From the NCBI GenBank assembly GCA_937919435.1, contig CALFRR010000026.1, positions 1 through 22,984 of the forward strand: a stretch of 22,984 nt of DNA. Reading direction: 5' to 3'. Both the position numbers and the translations under genes were made by a program. Source of the DNA: an uncultured Alphaproteobacteria bacterium. GTDB lineage: Bacteria; Pseudomonadota; Alphaproteobacteria; Rhizobiales; Ancalomicrobiaceae. Of this stretch, positions 14,356 through 22,010 are shown piece by piece (within the stretch, counting starts at the first letter, position 1; each line of letters starts with the position of its first letter). The notes beneath the pieces are model-generated. The model saw only the letters and a list, made by a program, of their open reading frames with translations, searched no databases and was not told the DNA's origin.

Positions 14356-14455
14356 TCTCGAGGCCTTCCGGCGGGGGGGCCCGTATAGAGAAGGCCGCGC
14401 CGATACTCATTTCCCACAGCCGCCCGACCTTCATTCGTCCGTCACGACAGTGGCG

Positions 14456-14484
14456 TTGTAACGGACGGACACGATGGCTATATT
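14456..14484 (+). promoter_or_regulatory. Sigma70-type promoter of dksA
   Basis: TTGTAA (14456-14461) and TATATT (14479-14484) are separated by exactly 17 bases, a close match to housekeeping -35 and -10 boxes. Transcription would start near 14491, giving a leader of about 40 bases. The -10 box lies downstream of an in-frame ATG at 14474, which rules that ATG out as the start of dksA if this promoter is used. Confidence 0.7.
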
Positions 14485-14530
14485 CCGCGCGCCTCGGAGC
14501 AGCCCATCACAGGGACGGAAGGGAAGATCG

Positions 14531-14947
<417 letters not shown>

Positions 14948-15066
14948 CCGGCGGGCGCCGCGGAGGTTTCCGGTCGCCCCGGACGGAGGGGCGCCGAGTG
15001 GCGGACCGTCGCCGGCTCCGGGGAGGACGGCGCGGGACGAGACCACGAGATCTTCGGGAATCGAAG

Positions 15067-15100
15067 AGGCGCGGCCCTGGGGAGGGGCCGCGCCTTTCGT
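15067..15100. terminator. Strong terminator hairpin downstream of dksA, possibly bidirectional
   Basis: AGGCGCGGCCC (15067-15077), loop TGGGGAG, GGGCCGCGCCT (15085-15095) form an 11-bp perfect stem, extendable by two pairs, followed by TTCGTTCG. It lies 119 bases after the dksA stop. The convergent flgH gene ends at 15233, so it may also stop transcription from that side. The rest of 14948-15232 is GC-rich and shows no gene. Confidence 0.7.
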
Positions 15101-15232
15101 TCGTCGCCCGGGGGGACGGGGGCCGGCGGTCGGGGAAACCGCGGGACCCGGCCGAGCGACGAGGGGTGGTCGACGGATCGGGCGAGGGCGCTGGGGAGCC
15201 GCCCCGCCCGACCGGGGATGCCGACCGGAAGC

Positions 15233-15991
15233 TCAGAAGGGCATGATCACGTCGAGGAACTGGGTGCCGTAACGGGGCTGCTGGACGTCGGTGATCTGAC
15301 CGCGTCCGCCGTAGGAGATCCGCGCCTCGGCGATCTTGGCGCTGTCGATGGTGTTGTCGGAGCCGATGTCCTCGGGCCGGACGACACCGGCGACGATCAT
15401 CTCGCGGATCTCGAAGTTCACCCGGATCTCCTGGCGGCCTTCGATCACCATGTTGCCGTTCGGCAGGATCTGGGTGACCACCGCGGCGACGTTGGTCTGC
15501 AGGGTCTCCGACCGGTCGACCGAGCCGACGCCTTCCGCCGCGGCGGAGGTGGTGTTGTCGACCAGACCGGACGCGGTGGCGCCGGTGTTCTTGATCAGCC
15601 GGTTGACCGCGGTGCCGGCCAGACCGCCGACCGAGGTGCTGTCGCTCGAGGTCCGCGTCCGCTTGGTGTCGTTGGCGATCTTGGCCTTGTCGGTGACCAC
15701 CACGGTGACGGTCAGGATGTCGCCGATCCGGTGGGCGCGCTGGTCCTTGAAGAAGGCGCGCGAGCCGCGCGACCACAGCGAGTTCGGAGCATAGGCCGGC
15801 GGCTCGGGCGCCGGCATCGGCAGCGACACCGGGCGATAGCCGGGGGTGGCGGTCGGATCTTCGATGGCGGCGAGCTTCGGCGACTTGCCGATGTCCGAGA
15901 GACGATCGAGGCTGTTGCCGCATCCGGCGAGGGAGATCGCCAGAGCGACGAGGCTCGAGCGGGCGAGAACCTGGGTAACGCGGGCGGACAT
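15233..15991 (-). CDS. flgH: Flagellar L-ring lipoprotein FlgH
   Basis: This 252-residue lipoprotein forms the L-ring in the outer membrane through which the rod passes. The N-terminus has a type II signal peptide with lipobox LAGC (Cys24 lipidated). The body has the FlgH pattern: NSLWSRGSRAFFKDQRAHRIGDILTVTVVVTDKAKIAN, the SETLQTNVAAVVTQILPNGNMVIEGRQEIRVN strand region, and the C-terminal ISYGGRGQITDVQQPRYGTQFLDVIMPF. Length is in the family range. The ATG overlaps the flgA stop codon (TGATG), so translation is likely coupled. It is the last gene of flgF-flgG-flgA-flgH. Confidence 0.96.
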   Translation of the reverse strand: MSARVTQVLARSSLVALAISLAGCGNSLDRLSDIGKSPKLAAIEDPTATPGYRPVSLPMPAPEPPAYAPNSLWSRGSRAFFKDQRAHRIGDILTVTVVVTDKAKIANDTKRTRTSSDSTSVGGLAGTAVNRLIKNTGATASGLVDNTTSAAAEGVGSVDRSETLQTNVAAVVTQILPNGNMVIEGRQEIRVNFEIREMIVAGVVRPEDIGSDNTIDSAKIAEARISYGGRGQITDVQQPRYGTQFLDVIMPF

Positions 15992-17079
15992 CACTGATCG
16001 ACCTTTGCGAGGGACGCCACGGAGGACGCCGGAGAGACGACGCCGACCCGGCCGGGGCCGAGAACCGTGGCGTGGAGCGTGCGCTTCGACTGCGGATTGA
16101 TCACCGTCACGAGGTCGCCGACGGTGCCGGCCTCCTGCGCCTGGCCGCGACCGGTGATGGTCAGGTTGGCGGTCTCGAAGACGATGGTGACGAGGTCGCC
16201 GCGGGAGACGACGTTCGGGCGGACGAAATCGGCGATCGCGATCGGCTGGCCGGGACGCAGCGCCTTGCGGGCGGCCATTCCGATCACGTCCGAAGGGTCG
16301 AGCGCCCGCCGGTTGCCGACCAGCCGCCGAGACAGACGTTCGATCTGGACGTCGTCGCGGCCGACCACCTCGCCGCGGTTCAGCGGGCGGGTGAGGGTGA
16401 TCGCCGGTGCGGTCTCGATCACCTCGCCGCGCAGCCGCAGCCGGTCGGTGGTCTCGCCGCGGTCGACCAGCAGCAGAGCGTCGAAGCGGCCGGACTGGGG
16501 CGAGAGCGACAGGCTCGCCACCCGGATCGGCGTGGCGGCGCGCAGATCGGCATGCTGCGGGTCGACGGTGCCGTCGAACGCCACCCGGAGGTCGTCGATG
16601 CCGATGTCCTCGGTGGCGCGGCCCGGCTGATGCAGGACCGCGGCGGCGACGATCCGGGCGATCTCGTCGGCTTCGACGGTGCGGGCGAGGCGCGACACGG
16701 TCACTTCGACGAGCCCGTCGACGTCGATCCGTTCGACGCCCGCGGCCTGCGCCAACTCGACCACCCGGCGGGCGGAGACGGTTCCGGTGGTGCCGAGATC
16801 GGGCGAGCGGAACAGCGGGACCGCCGCCTTCTCGCCGGCGTTCTCGAAGAAGTCTCCGACGGTGACGATGTCGGAGCGGACGGCGACGACCGAGCGCAGG
16901 CTCGGCCGGCCGGCGACTTCGGCGCCGACCGCGGGATCGGCACCGAGCCCGCCGAGCAGCAGACCCGCGCCGAGGGCGAAGGCCGCCGCGGCCAGGACGC
17001 AGCGCACCAGCAGGCGACCGCTCTCGGAGCGGCGGTCGAACAGGGGCCGACGCGGGTTGTCGACGATCGAGACTCTCAT
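15991..17079 (-). CDS. flgA: Flagella basal body P-ring formation protein FlgA
   Basis: This 362-residue protein is the periplasmic chaperone for P-ring assembly by FlgI. It has an N-terminal hydrophobic segment (residues about 28-48) preceded by positive residues, acting as a signal or anchor. The C-terminal SAF-like domain shows AITLTRPLNRGEVVGRDDV, MAARKALRPGQPIAIADFVRPNVVSRGDLV and the terminal TITGRGQAQEAGTVGDLVTVINPQSKRTLHATV, all typical of FlgA. It is longer than the enteric protein (about 220 residues) because of an extra N-terminal domain, as is common in Alphaproteobacteria. AGGAGG six bases before ATG fixes the start at 17079. It lies 11 bases after flgG and overlaps flgH. Confidence 0.93.
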   Translation of the reverse strand: MRVSIVDNPRRPLFDRRSESGRLLVRCVLAAAAFALGAGLLLGGLGADPAVGAEVAGRPSLRSVVAVRSDIVTVGDFFENAGEKAAVPLFRSPDLGTTGTVSARRVVELAQAAGVERIDVDGLVEVTVSRLARTVEADEIARIVAAAVLHQPGRATEDIGIDDLRVAFDGTVDPQHADLRAATPIRVASLSLSPQSGRFDALLLVDRGETTDRLRLRGEVIETAPAITLTRPLNRGEVVGRDDVQIERLSRRLVGNRRALDPSDVIGMAARKALRPGQPIAIADFVRPNVVSRGDLVTIVFETANLTITGRGQAQEAGTVGDLVTVINPQSKRTLHATVLGPGRVGVVSPASSVASLAKVDQ

Positions 17080-17090
17080 GACGAACCTCC

Positions 17091-17876
17091 TCACTTCGGC
17101 GTGACGGAAGCCGACATCATCTCGTCGGCGGCGCGGATGACGCGGGAGTTCATCTCGTAGGCGCGCTGCGCGGCGATCAGGTCGGAGATCTCGGAGACCG
17201 AGTTGACGTTGCCCTGTTCGAGCTGGTTCTGCAGCAGGGTGCCGTAGCCCTCGTCGCCGGGGTTCGCCACCTGCGGTGCTCCGGAAGAGGCGGTCTCCAG
17301 GAACAGGTTGTTGCCGATCGCCTCGAGACCCGACTTGTTGACGAAGCGGGCGAGCTGGATCTGGCCGACGGTGGTCGAGGTCGAGGCGTTGCCGACGGTG
17401 ACCTGGACGACGCCCTGGGCGTTGACGGTGAAGCCGGTCGAGTTCGACGGCACGGTGATCGCCGGATCGACGGTCCAGCCGTCGGCGGTGACCAGCGTGC
17501 CCTTGGCGTCGATCTCGAACGAGCCGTCACGGGTGTAGGCGGTGCGGCCGTCCGGCATCAGCACCCGGAAGAAGCCCTCGCCGCGGATCGCGACGTCGGT
17601 TTCCTTCTCGGTCGAGGACAGGGTGCCCTGCGACATGATCCGCGGGGTGGCGGCGGTGCGCACGCCGGAACCGATCTGGACGCCGGTCGGCAGAATGCTC
17701 CCACTCTCCGAAGTCGAGGTGCCGACGCGACGCAGGTCCTGGTAGAGCAGGTCCTGGAAGTCGGCACGCTGGCGCTTGAAGCCGGTGGTGCGCATGTTGG
17801 CGATGTTGTTGGAGATGAGCTCGACGTTGAGCTCCTGGGCCAGCATGCCGGAAGCGGCGATGTGAAGGGCCTTCAT
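17091..17876 (-). CDS. flgG: Flagellar distal rod protein FlgG
   Basis: This 261-residue protein makes up the distal rod that spans the periplasm from P-ring to L-ring. The N-terminal MKALHIAASGMLAQELNVELISNNIANMRTTGFKR contains the flagellar rod/hook signature, followed by ADFQDLLYQDLR, the FlgG-specific segment. The C-terminus (LLQNQLEQGNVNSVSEISDLIAAQRAYEMNSRVIRAADEMM) is equally characteristic. Length equals that of typical FlgG (about 260). AGAGGAG about seven bases upstream supports the start. It follows flgF by 16 bases and precedes flgA. Confidence 0.97.
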   Translation of the reverse strand: MKALHIAASGMLAQELNVELISNNIANMRTTGFKRQRADFQDLLYQDLRRVGTSTSESGSILPTGVQIGSGVRTAATPRIMSQGTLSSTEKETDVAIRGEGFFRVLMPDGRTAYTRDGSFEIDAKGTLVTADGWTVDPAITVPSNSTGFTVNAQGVVQVTVGNASTSTTVGQIQLARFVNKSGLEAIGNNLFLETASSGAPQVANPGDEGYGTLLQNQLEQGNVNSVSEISDLIAAQRAYEMNSRVIRAADEMMSASVTPK

Positions 17877-17892
17877 GGATCCCGCTCCTCTC

Positions 17893-18627
17893 TCAGGCGA
17901 CCTGCGCCAGCTTCTCGATGGCGTTGCGACGGAGGTCGTCGACGGTGTTCATCCAGTTGGCGACGCTCTGGTAGGAACGGCCGACCTCGATCAGCTTCGA
18001 AATCTCGACCACCGCACGGACGTTCGACTTCTCGATCTGACCCTGGACGAGGCGGGGAAGGGTCGCCGGCTGCGGATTGGCGCCGGAGAACAGCGTCTCA
18101 CCGACCTTCTTGAGATCGCCGGGGTTGGCGAAGTCGACCACCCGCAGCTTTCCGCGGACGCCCTGCGTCGTGGAAATGGTGCCGTCCGCGGCGATCGAGA
18201 TCTGGGTCTCGTTCGGCTGGAGGGTCAGGGGGCCGGATTCGGTCAGAACCGGGTTGCCGTCGCGGGTCTGCAGGAGACCGTCGGCGCCGATGGCGAAGGA
18301 CCCGTTGCGGGTGTAGCGCTCGCCGGCCGGCGTCTGGACCGCGAACCAGCCCTTGCCGTCGATGGCGACGTCGAGGTCGTTGCCGGTCGACACCATCTGA
18401 CCCGGCTTCAGGTCGTAGAGGTTGCCGTCGTCGAGCACGAAGGAGATCGGCCGGTCGGGCCGACGGAACTCGTTGGCCGCGGCCGGCGCCAGACGCTCCT
18501 CCTTGACGAGCATCGTCTGGACCTTGAAGCCGGCGGTGTCGACGTTGGCGACGTTGTTGGCGATCAGATCGAGTTGCCGTTGCAGAGTGAGCTGCCGCGA
18601 CAGCCCGACGAGCTGTGCATTTTCCAT
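17893..18627 (-). CDS. flgF: Flagellar proximal rod protein FlgF
   Basis: This 244-residue proximal rod protein shares the FlgG plan. The N-terminus has LVGLSRQLTLQRQLDLIANNVANVDTAGFK. The middle carries DLDVAIDGKGWFAVQTPAGERYTRNGSFAIGADGLL, the FlgF/FlgG core, and the C-terminus EKSNVRAVVEISKLIEVGRSYQSVANWM. Absence of the FlgG-specific Leu-Tyr-Gln segment after the signature and the position before flgG identify it as FlgF. GGGGA nine bases before ATG is the ribosome site. It is the first gene of flgF-flgG-flgA-flgH, with a sigma54-type promoter about 60 bases upstream. Confidence 0.95.
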   Translation of the reverse strand: MENAQLVGLSRQLTLQRQLDLIANNVANVDTAGFKVQTMLVKEERLAPAAANEFRRPDRPISFVLDDGNLYDLKPGQMVSTGNDLDVAIDGKGWFAVQTPAGERYTRNGSFAIGADGLLQTRDGNPVLTESGPLTLQPNETQISIAADGTISTTQGVRGKLRVVDFANPGDLKKVGETLFSGANPQPATLPRLVQGQIEKSNVRAVVEISKLIEVGRSYQSVANWMNTVDDLRRNAIEKLAQVA

Positions 18628-18687
18628 TCGTGCGGTCCCCAGTGTCCATGCCGGACTCCCCAGTCCCGCATGGTCGACAGGGGTATG

Positions 18688-18702
18688 GCAAGCCTCGTGC
18701 CA
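18688..18702 (-). promoter_or_regulatory. Sigma54 promoter of the flgFGAH operon
   Basis: On the minus strand the sequence reads TGGCACG-AGGC-TTGC, a perfect match to the sigma54 core TGGCACG-N4-TTGC. Transcription would start near 18677, leaving a leader of about 50 bases before the flgF ATG at 18627. A dyad at 18755-18773 lies upstream in the position of an activator site. Confidence 0.85.
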
Positions 18703-18754
18703 ACTTTGAAATTCAATCGGAACAATGGCTTACGTCCACCGGACGATATGGTTA

Positions 18755-18773
18755 CCGGGCAGTTTATGCCGGG
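18755..18773. promoter_or_regulatory. GGCA-N5-TGCC dyad between flgF and fliL
   Basis: CCGGGCA-GTTTA-TGCCGGG is an imperfect inverted repeat centred about 62 bases upstream of the flgF sigma54 -24 element. It shares the GGCA-N5-TGCC core and the flanking C/G bases with the dyad at 13873-13887 near the flgI promoter. It is a candidate site for the sigma54 activator, probably FlbD. Confidence 0.4.
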
Positions 18774-18819
18774 GCCCGGCAATCCCGTCCCGTTTACCGA
18801 GGTTGATGGAAGGTTAACG

Positions 18820-18835
18820 TTTACCGGTCGTTAAC
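18820..18835 (+). promoter_or_regulatory. CtrA-type box upstream of fliL
   Basis: TTTA-CCGGTCG-TTAAC differs at one base from the CtrA consensus TTAA-N7-TTAAC, and its right half continues as TTAACCAT, the reported half-site. A GGTTAACG (18812-18819) and CGTTAACC (18829-18836) inverted pair and two GTTTACCG copies (18792-18799, 18819-18826) overlap it. It lies 57 bases before the fliL start. In Caulobacter the fliLM operon is a class II, CtrA-dependent operon, which fits. Confidence 0.5.
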
Positions 18836-18892
18836 CATTCGCTCCTTAGATCTCTGGGCGTGAGGGGACTCGCGCGCGAGGGGGACGACGCG

Positions 18893-19408
18893 ATGGCCAA
18901 GAAGCCGGCCAAAGAGAACGAGAAGGACGCGGCCGGCGCCGAAGAGGGCGAAGGCGAGGCCGGGTCGTCCAAGAAGAAACTCTTCATCATGATCGGTGCC
19001 GGCGTCGGTGCGCTCGTCGTGCTCGGTGGCGCCGCGGCCTTCTTTCTGGGATTCTTCTCGCCGAAGCCTCCGCCGGATACGCATCAGGCGGAGGCCCAGA
19101 AGACCACGATGTACGTCGACCTGCCGGACATCACGGTGAACCTGTCGAGTGCCGACGGGCGGGTCGCCTTCCTCAAGGTCAAGGTCAGCCTGGAAGTGTC
19201 CGACAAGGCGACGGTCGAGAAGATCACTCCGGCATTGCCCCGGGTGCTCGACGCCTTCCAGGTCTATCTCAGGGAATTGCGCGTCTCCGACCTCGACGGG
19301 TCGGCGGGGCTCTATCGGGTGAAGGAGGAATTGCAGCGCCGCATCAACACCGCGATCCATCCGGCGCGGGTCGATGCCGTCCTGTTCAAGGAAATCCTGG
19401 TGCAGTGA
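18893..19408 (+). CDS. fliL: Flagellar basal body-associated protein FliL
   Basis: This 171-residue inner-membrane protein surrounds the stator units and increases motor torque or stability. It has a charged cytoplasmic N-terminus rich in Lys/Glu (residues 1-29), one transmembrane helix (about 31-55, with the Gly-rich FIMIGAGVGALVVLGGAAAF) and a periplasmic domain. The periplasmic part shows the FliL pattern: YVDLPDITVNLSSADGRVAFLKVKVSLEV, LPRVLDAFQVYLRELRVSDL, and the C-terminal RINTAIHPARVDAVLFKEILVQ. GAGGGGG seven bases before ATG fixes the start; an earlier in-frame ATG at 18860 has none. It is the first gene of an operon with fliM, the DUF6468-type gene and motE. Confidence 0.95.
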   Translation: MAKKPAKENEKDAAGAEEGEGEAGSSKKKLFIMIGAGVGALVVLGGAAAFFLGFFSPKPPPDTHQAEAQKTTMYVDLPDITVNLSSADGRVAFLKVKVSLEVSDKATVEKITPALPRVLDAFQVYLRELRVSDLDGSAGLYRVKEELQRRINTAIHPARVDAVLFKEILVQ

Positions 19409-19417
19409 GGATCGGGC

Positions 19418-20638
19418 ATGGCCGGCGAAGACGATCTCGACGACATCGATGCCGCATGGGGCGCCGCGCTCGCCGAGCAGAAGACCGACGAAGGCGACGA
19501 CGACCTGGCCGCGGACTGGGGTGCCGCACTCGCCGAACAGGGCGTGGAGGGCGCGAGCGAGCTCGCCGCCGGCCTCGGTGGATTCGACGACAGCGAGTTC
19601 GATCTCGACACGGCGACCCGCGGCGGCGACCGCATCCTGAACCAGGAAGAGATCGACAACCTCCTCGGTTTCGATCTCGACGAGCAGATCGCCTCCGAGC
19701 AGTCGGGCATCCGCGCGCTGATCAACTCGGCCATGGTCTCCTACGAGCGTCTGCCGATGCTCGAGATCGTGTTCGACCGTCTGGTCCGCCTGACCACCAC
19801 CAGCCTGCGCAACTTCACCTCCGACAACGTCGAAGTCTCGCTCGATTCGATCACCTCGGTGCGCTTCGGCGACTATCTGAACTCGATCCCGCTGCCGGCG
19901 ATCCTCGGCGTGTTCAAGGCCGAGGAGTGGGACAACTTCGGTCTGGTGACGGTCGATTCGAGCCTGATCTATTCGATCATCGACGTGCTGCTCGGCGGTG
20001 GCCGCGGCACCACGCCGATCCGGGTCGAGGGCCGGCCCTATACGACGATCGAGACCAATCTGGTCCGCCGGATGATCGAAGTGGTGCTGGCCGACGCCGA
20101 ACTGGCCTTCGCCCCGCTCTCTCCGGTGCATTTCAATCTCGAACGGCTCGAGACCAACCCGCGCTTCGCGGCGGTGTCGCGACCGGCGAACGCGGCGATC
20201 CTCGCCGAGTTCCGCATCGACATGGAGGATCGCGGCGGCAAGATCGAGCTGCTGATCCCCTACGCGACGCTCGAGCCGATCCGCGACATGCTGCTCCAGA
20301 TGTTCATGGGCGAGAAATTCGGCCGTGATCCGATCTGGGAAGGGCATCTCGCCACCGAGATCAACGCCGCCGAGATCGCCGTCGACGCGGTCCTGTTCGA
20401 GCGCGAGATGTCGCTCGGCCAGGTGCTGGAACTCGAAGTCGGCCAGACCCTGGTGTTCGACGTCGGACCGCGCGATCCGGTGACGATCAAATGCGGCGGG
20501 ATCGAACTGACCGAAGGGCAGATGGGACGCAGCGGCGAGTACATCTCGGTGCGTGTCGATCGCAATCTGCGCCGACCCAAGATGACGCTGGCCGCCTTCG
20601 AAAAGGCCGCCACCCAGAAGGAGATGCAGGCCTCATGA
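19418..20638 (+). CDS. fliM: Flagellar motor switch protein FliM
   Basis: This 406-residue switch protein binds phospho-CheY and sets the direction or stopping of the motor in the C-ring. The CheY-binding peptide, normally at the N-terminus, is here at residues 73-83 (ILNQEEIDNLL). It is preceded by a 70-residue acidic extension with a duplicated W-G-A-A-L-A-E-Q motif (residues 14-21 and 34-41). The middle CheC-like domain follows (about 95-300, including SYERLPMLEIVFDRLVRLTTTSLRNF and VDSSLIYSIIDVLLGGG). The C-terminal SpoA domain is at about 310-395 (LELEVGQTLVFDVGPRDPVTIKCGGIELTEGQMG). A GAGGAT ribosome site precedes ATG. It lies nine bases after fliL and overlaps the next gene by ATGA. 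Confidence 0.96.
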   Translation: MAGEDDLDDIDAAWGAALAEQKTDEGDDDLAADWGAALAEQGVEGASELAAGLGGFDDSEFDLDTATRGGDRILNQEEIDNLLGFDLDEQIASEQSGIRALINSAMVSYERLPMLEIVFDRLVRLTTTSLRNFTSDNVEVSLDSITSVRFGDYLNSIPLPAILGVFKAEEWDNFGLVTVDSSLIYSIIDVLLGGGRGTTPIRVEGRPYTTIETNLVRRMIEVVLADAELAFAPLSPVHFNLERLETNPRFAAVSRPANAAILAEFRIDMEDRGGKIELLIPYATLEPIRDMLLQMFMGEKFGRDPIWEGHLATEINAAEIAVDAVLFEREMSLGQVLELEVGQTLVFDVGPRDPVTIKCGGIELTEGQMGRSGEYISVRVDRNLRRPKMTLAAFEKAATQKEMQAS

Positions 20639-21162
20639 CGACTCCGTGGATCGATCTCGCCGTCGAGGGAACCGTCGCCGTCCTGCTGGTCCTGACCATC
20701 GGCTACTGTATCCTGCTCGACAGCCGGCTGAAGCGCCTCCGGGCGGACGAGGCCAACCTGCGGGCCACCATCTCCGAGCTGCTGACCGCCACCGAGATCG
20801 CCGAACGGGCGATCCATTCGCTGAAGCAGACCGCCTCGGACTGCGACAAGACCCTCGGGCAGCGCCTGCGCGAGGCGGAGTTCTTCAGCCACGAGATCGA
20901 GAAGGAGATCGGGGAGGGCGAGAAGCTCCTGAACCGGATCATCATGATCACCCAGGCGGCGCGCGGCGACGCGCTCGGCCGGATCGGGGCGGAAGCGGCC
21001 GTGTCGGCGGCGAAGTCCGTCGTCTCCGGCTCGCCGGCGCCGGTCGCCGCGGCGGCCACGGTGGCGCCGAGCCTGCGGGCCGCGTCGCGCCTCGCCGAGC
21101 TGCGTAACCGGGTCAACGAAGCCACCGATCGGCTCGGTCAGCTGAAGAGGGGCGCGGCGTGA
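20635..21162 (+). CDS. DUF6468-type membrane-anchored coiled-coil protein
   Basis: This 175-residue protein has one N-terminal transmembrane helix (residues about 9-28, VEGTVAVLLVLTIGYCILL), then LDSRLKRLRADEANLRATISELLTATEIAERAIHSLKQ, a long amphipathic coiled-coil. An Ala/Pro-rich linker and a final short helix follow. This layout and its place between fliM and motE match proteins annotated as DUF6468 in alphaproteobacterial flagellar operons. The biochemical role is unknown. A function at the motor or switch is inferred only from position. The start codon overlaps the fliM stop (ATGA) and its stop overlaps the motE start (GTGA), so the three genes are translationally coupled. Confidence 0.75.
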   Translation: MTTPWIDLAVEGTVAVLLVLTIGYCILLDSRLKRLRADEANLRATISELLTATEIAERAIHSLKQTASDCDKTLGQRLREAEFFSHEIEKEIGEGEKLLNRIIMITQAARGDALGRIGAEAAVSAAKSVVSGSPAPVAAAATVAPSLRAASRLAELRNRVNEATDRLGQLKRGAA

Positions 21163-21926
21163 TCAGAATCCGTCTCCTGCCGATCGTCGTCTCGGCCACC
21201 GTCGTGTTGCTCGGCCTCAAGGTCGTCGACATGGCGATGCGCCCGCGCGCTCAGGAGACGGTGGTGATCGATGCGGTCACCGGTCAGGAACTCGACGCCA
21301 TCGCCACCGGGTCGTCGGCCGGCGGTGGTCACGGCGGTGCCGAGGAGAAGCCCAAGGAGGGCGAACACGGTGCCGCGCCGGCCGGTGGCGGTGGCGGCGT
21401 GACCCCGTCGAAGATCGACACCAAGGTCTCCGGCGACAAGCCGGGCGAGGCCAAGCCGGTCACCGGGCAGGAACTGATCGGCGAGATCGACATCCTCCAG
21501 AAGCTCGGCGAGCGGCGCAAGAAGCTCGAGGAGCTCGAGCGGCAGCTCAACATGCGCGAGGATCTTCTCAAGGCGAGCGAGGACCGTATCGGTCGTCGGA
21601 TCGACGAGATGAAGAAGATCGAGGACAAGATCGGCGATGCCGCCAAGTCCAAGGAAGCGGCCAAGAAGCAGGAGCTGGCCGACCTCGTCAAGATGTACGA
21701 GTCTATGAAGCCGAAGGATGCGGCGCGGGTGTTCGACAAGCTCGAGATCGGGCTGCTCGGCGACATCGCCCGGCAGATGAACCCGAAGAAGCTCGGCGAC
21801 GTCGTCTCCAAGATGTTGCCCGAACAGGCCGAGCGGCTCACCGTCGAACTGGCCAACCGCAGTCAGGCCGCCACGCCGCCGCCGGCCGAGCGCGAGCTGC
21901 CGAAGATCCAGGGCCGGAGCGGCTGA
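21159..21926 (+). CDS. motE: Motility protein MotE-like (MgtE_N-type domain)
   Basis: This 255-residue protein resembles MotE, the periplasmic chaperone that in Sinorhizobium aids folding of MotC. It has a short N-terminal hydrophobic anchor (residues about 7-22), a Gly/Glu/Lys-rich linker (50-100), a charged coiled-coil (105-170) and an MgtE-N-like helical domain. That domain (about 173-235) reads LVKMYESMKPKDAARVFDKLE and LGDVVSKMLPEQAERLTVEL, the usual signature. The start is GTG, overlapping the previous stop codon, with AAGAGGGG upstream. A short VTGQEL motif occurs twice, at residues 40-45 and 101-106. No MotC is seen in the window, so the partner is unknown. Confidence 0.8.
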   Translation: MIRIRLLPIVVSATVVLLGLKVVDMAMRPRAQETVVIDAVTGQELDAIATGSSAGGGHGGAEEKPKEGEHGAAPAGGGGGVTPSKIDTKVSGDKPGEAKPVTGQELIGEIDILQKLGERRKKLEELERQLNMREDLLKASEDRIGRRIDEMKKIEDKIGDAAKSKEAAKKQELADLVKMYESMKPKDAARVFDKLEIGLLGDIARQMNPKKLGDVVSKMLPEQAERLTVELANRSQAATPPPAERELPKIQGRSG

Positions 21927-21945
21927 AAGCCCCCGAAACACGCAC

Positions 21946-21961
21946 TTAACGCGCCGTTCAC
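21946..21961 (+). promoter_or_regulatory. CtrA-like box upstream of the last gene
   Basis: TTAA-CGCGCCG-TTCAC differs at one base from TTAA-N7-TTAAC. It lies in the 84-base gap between motE and the large exported protein, 49 bases before the proposed start. It could give that gene a promoter separate from the fliL operon. Confidence 0.35.
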
Positions 21962-22010
21962 CGCGCCGGATTAGCCTTCCGCGGAGGATCCCCCTCACGG
22001 AAACCGGCGC

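Noticed and set aside
14474..14530. Upstream ATG as start of dksA
   Set aside because: The -10 box of a good sigma70 promoter lies downstream of it, and DksA homologues do not carry the extra Arg/Ser-rich residues.
18821..20347. 508-codon open frame on the minus strand across fliL and fliM
   Set aside because: Its repeated Arg/Asp/His/Val composition is that of a shadow frame, and it lies opposite conserved fliL and fliM.
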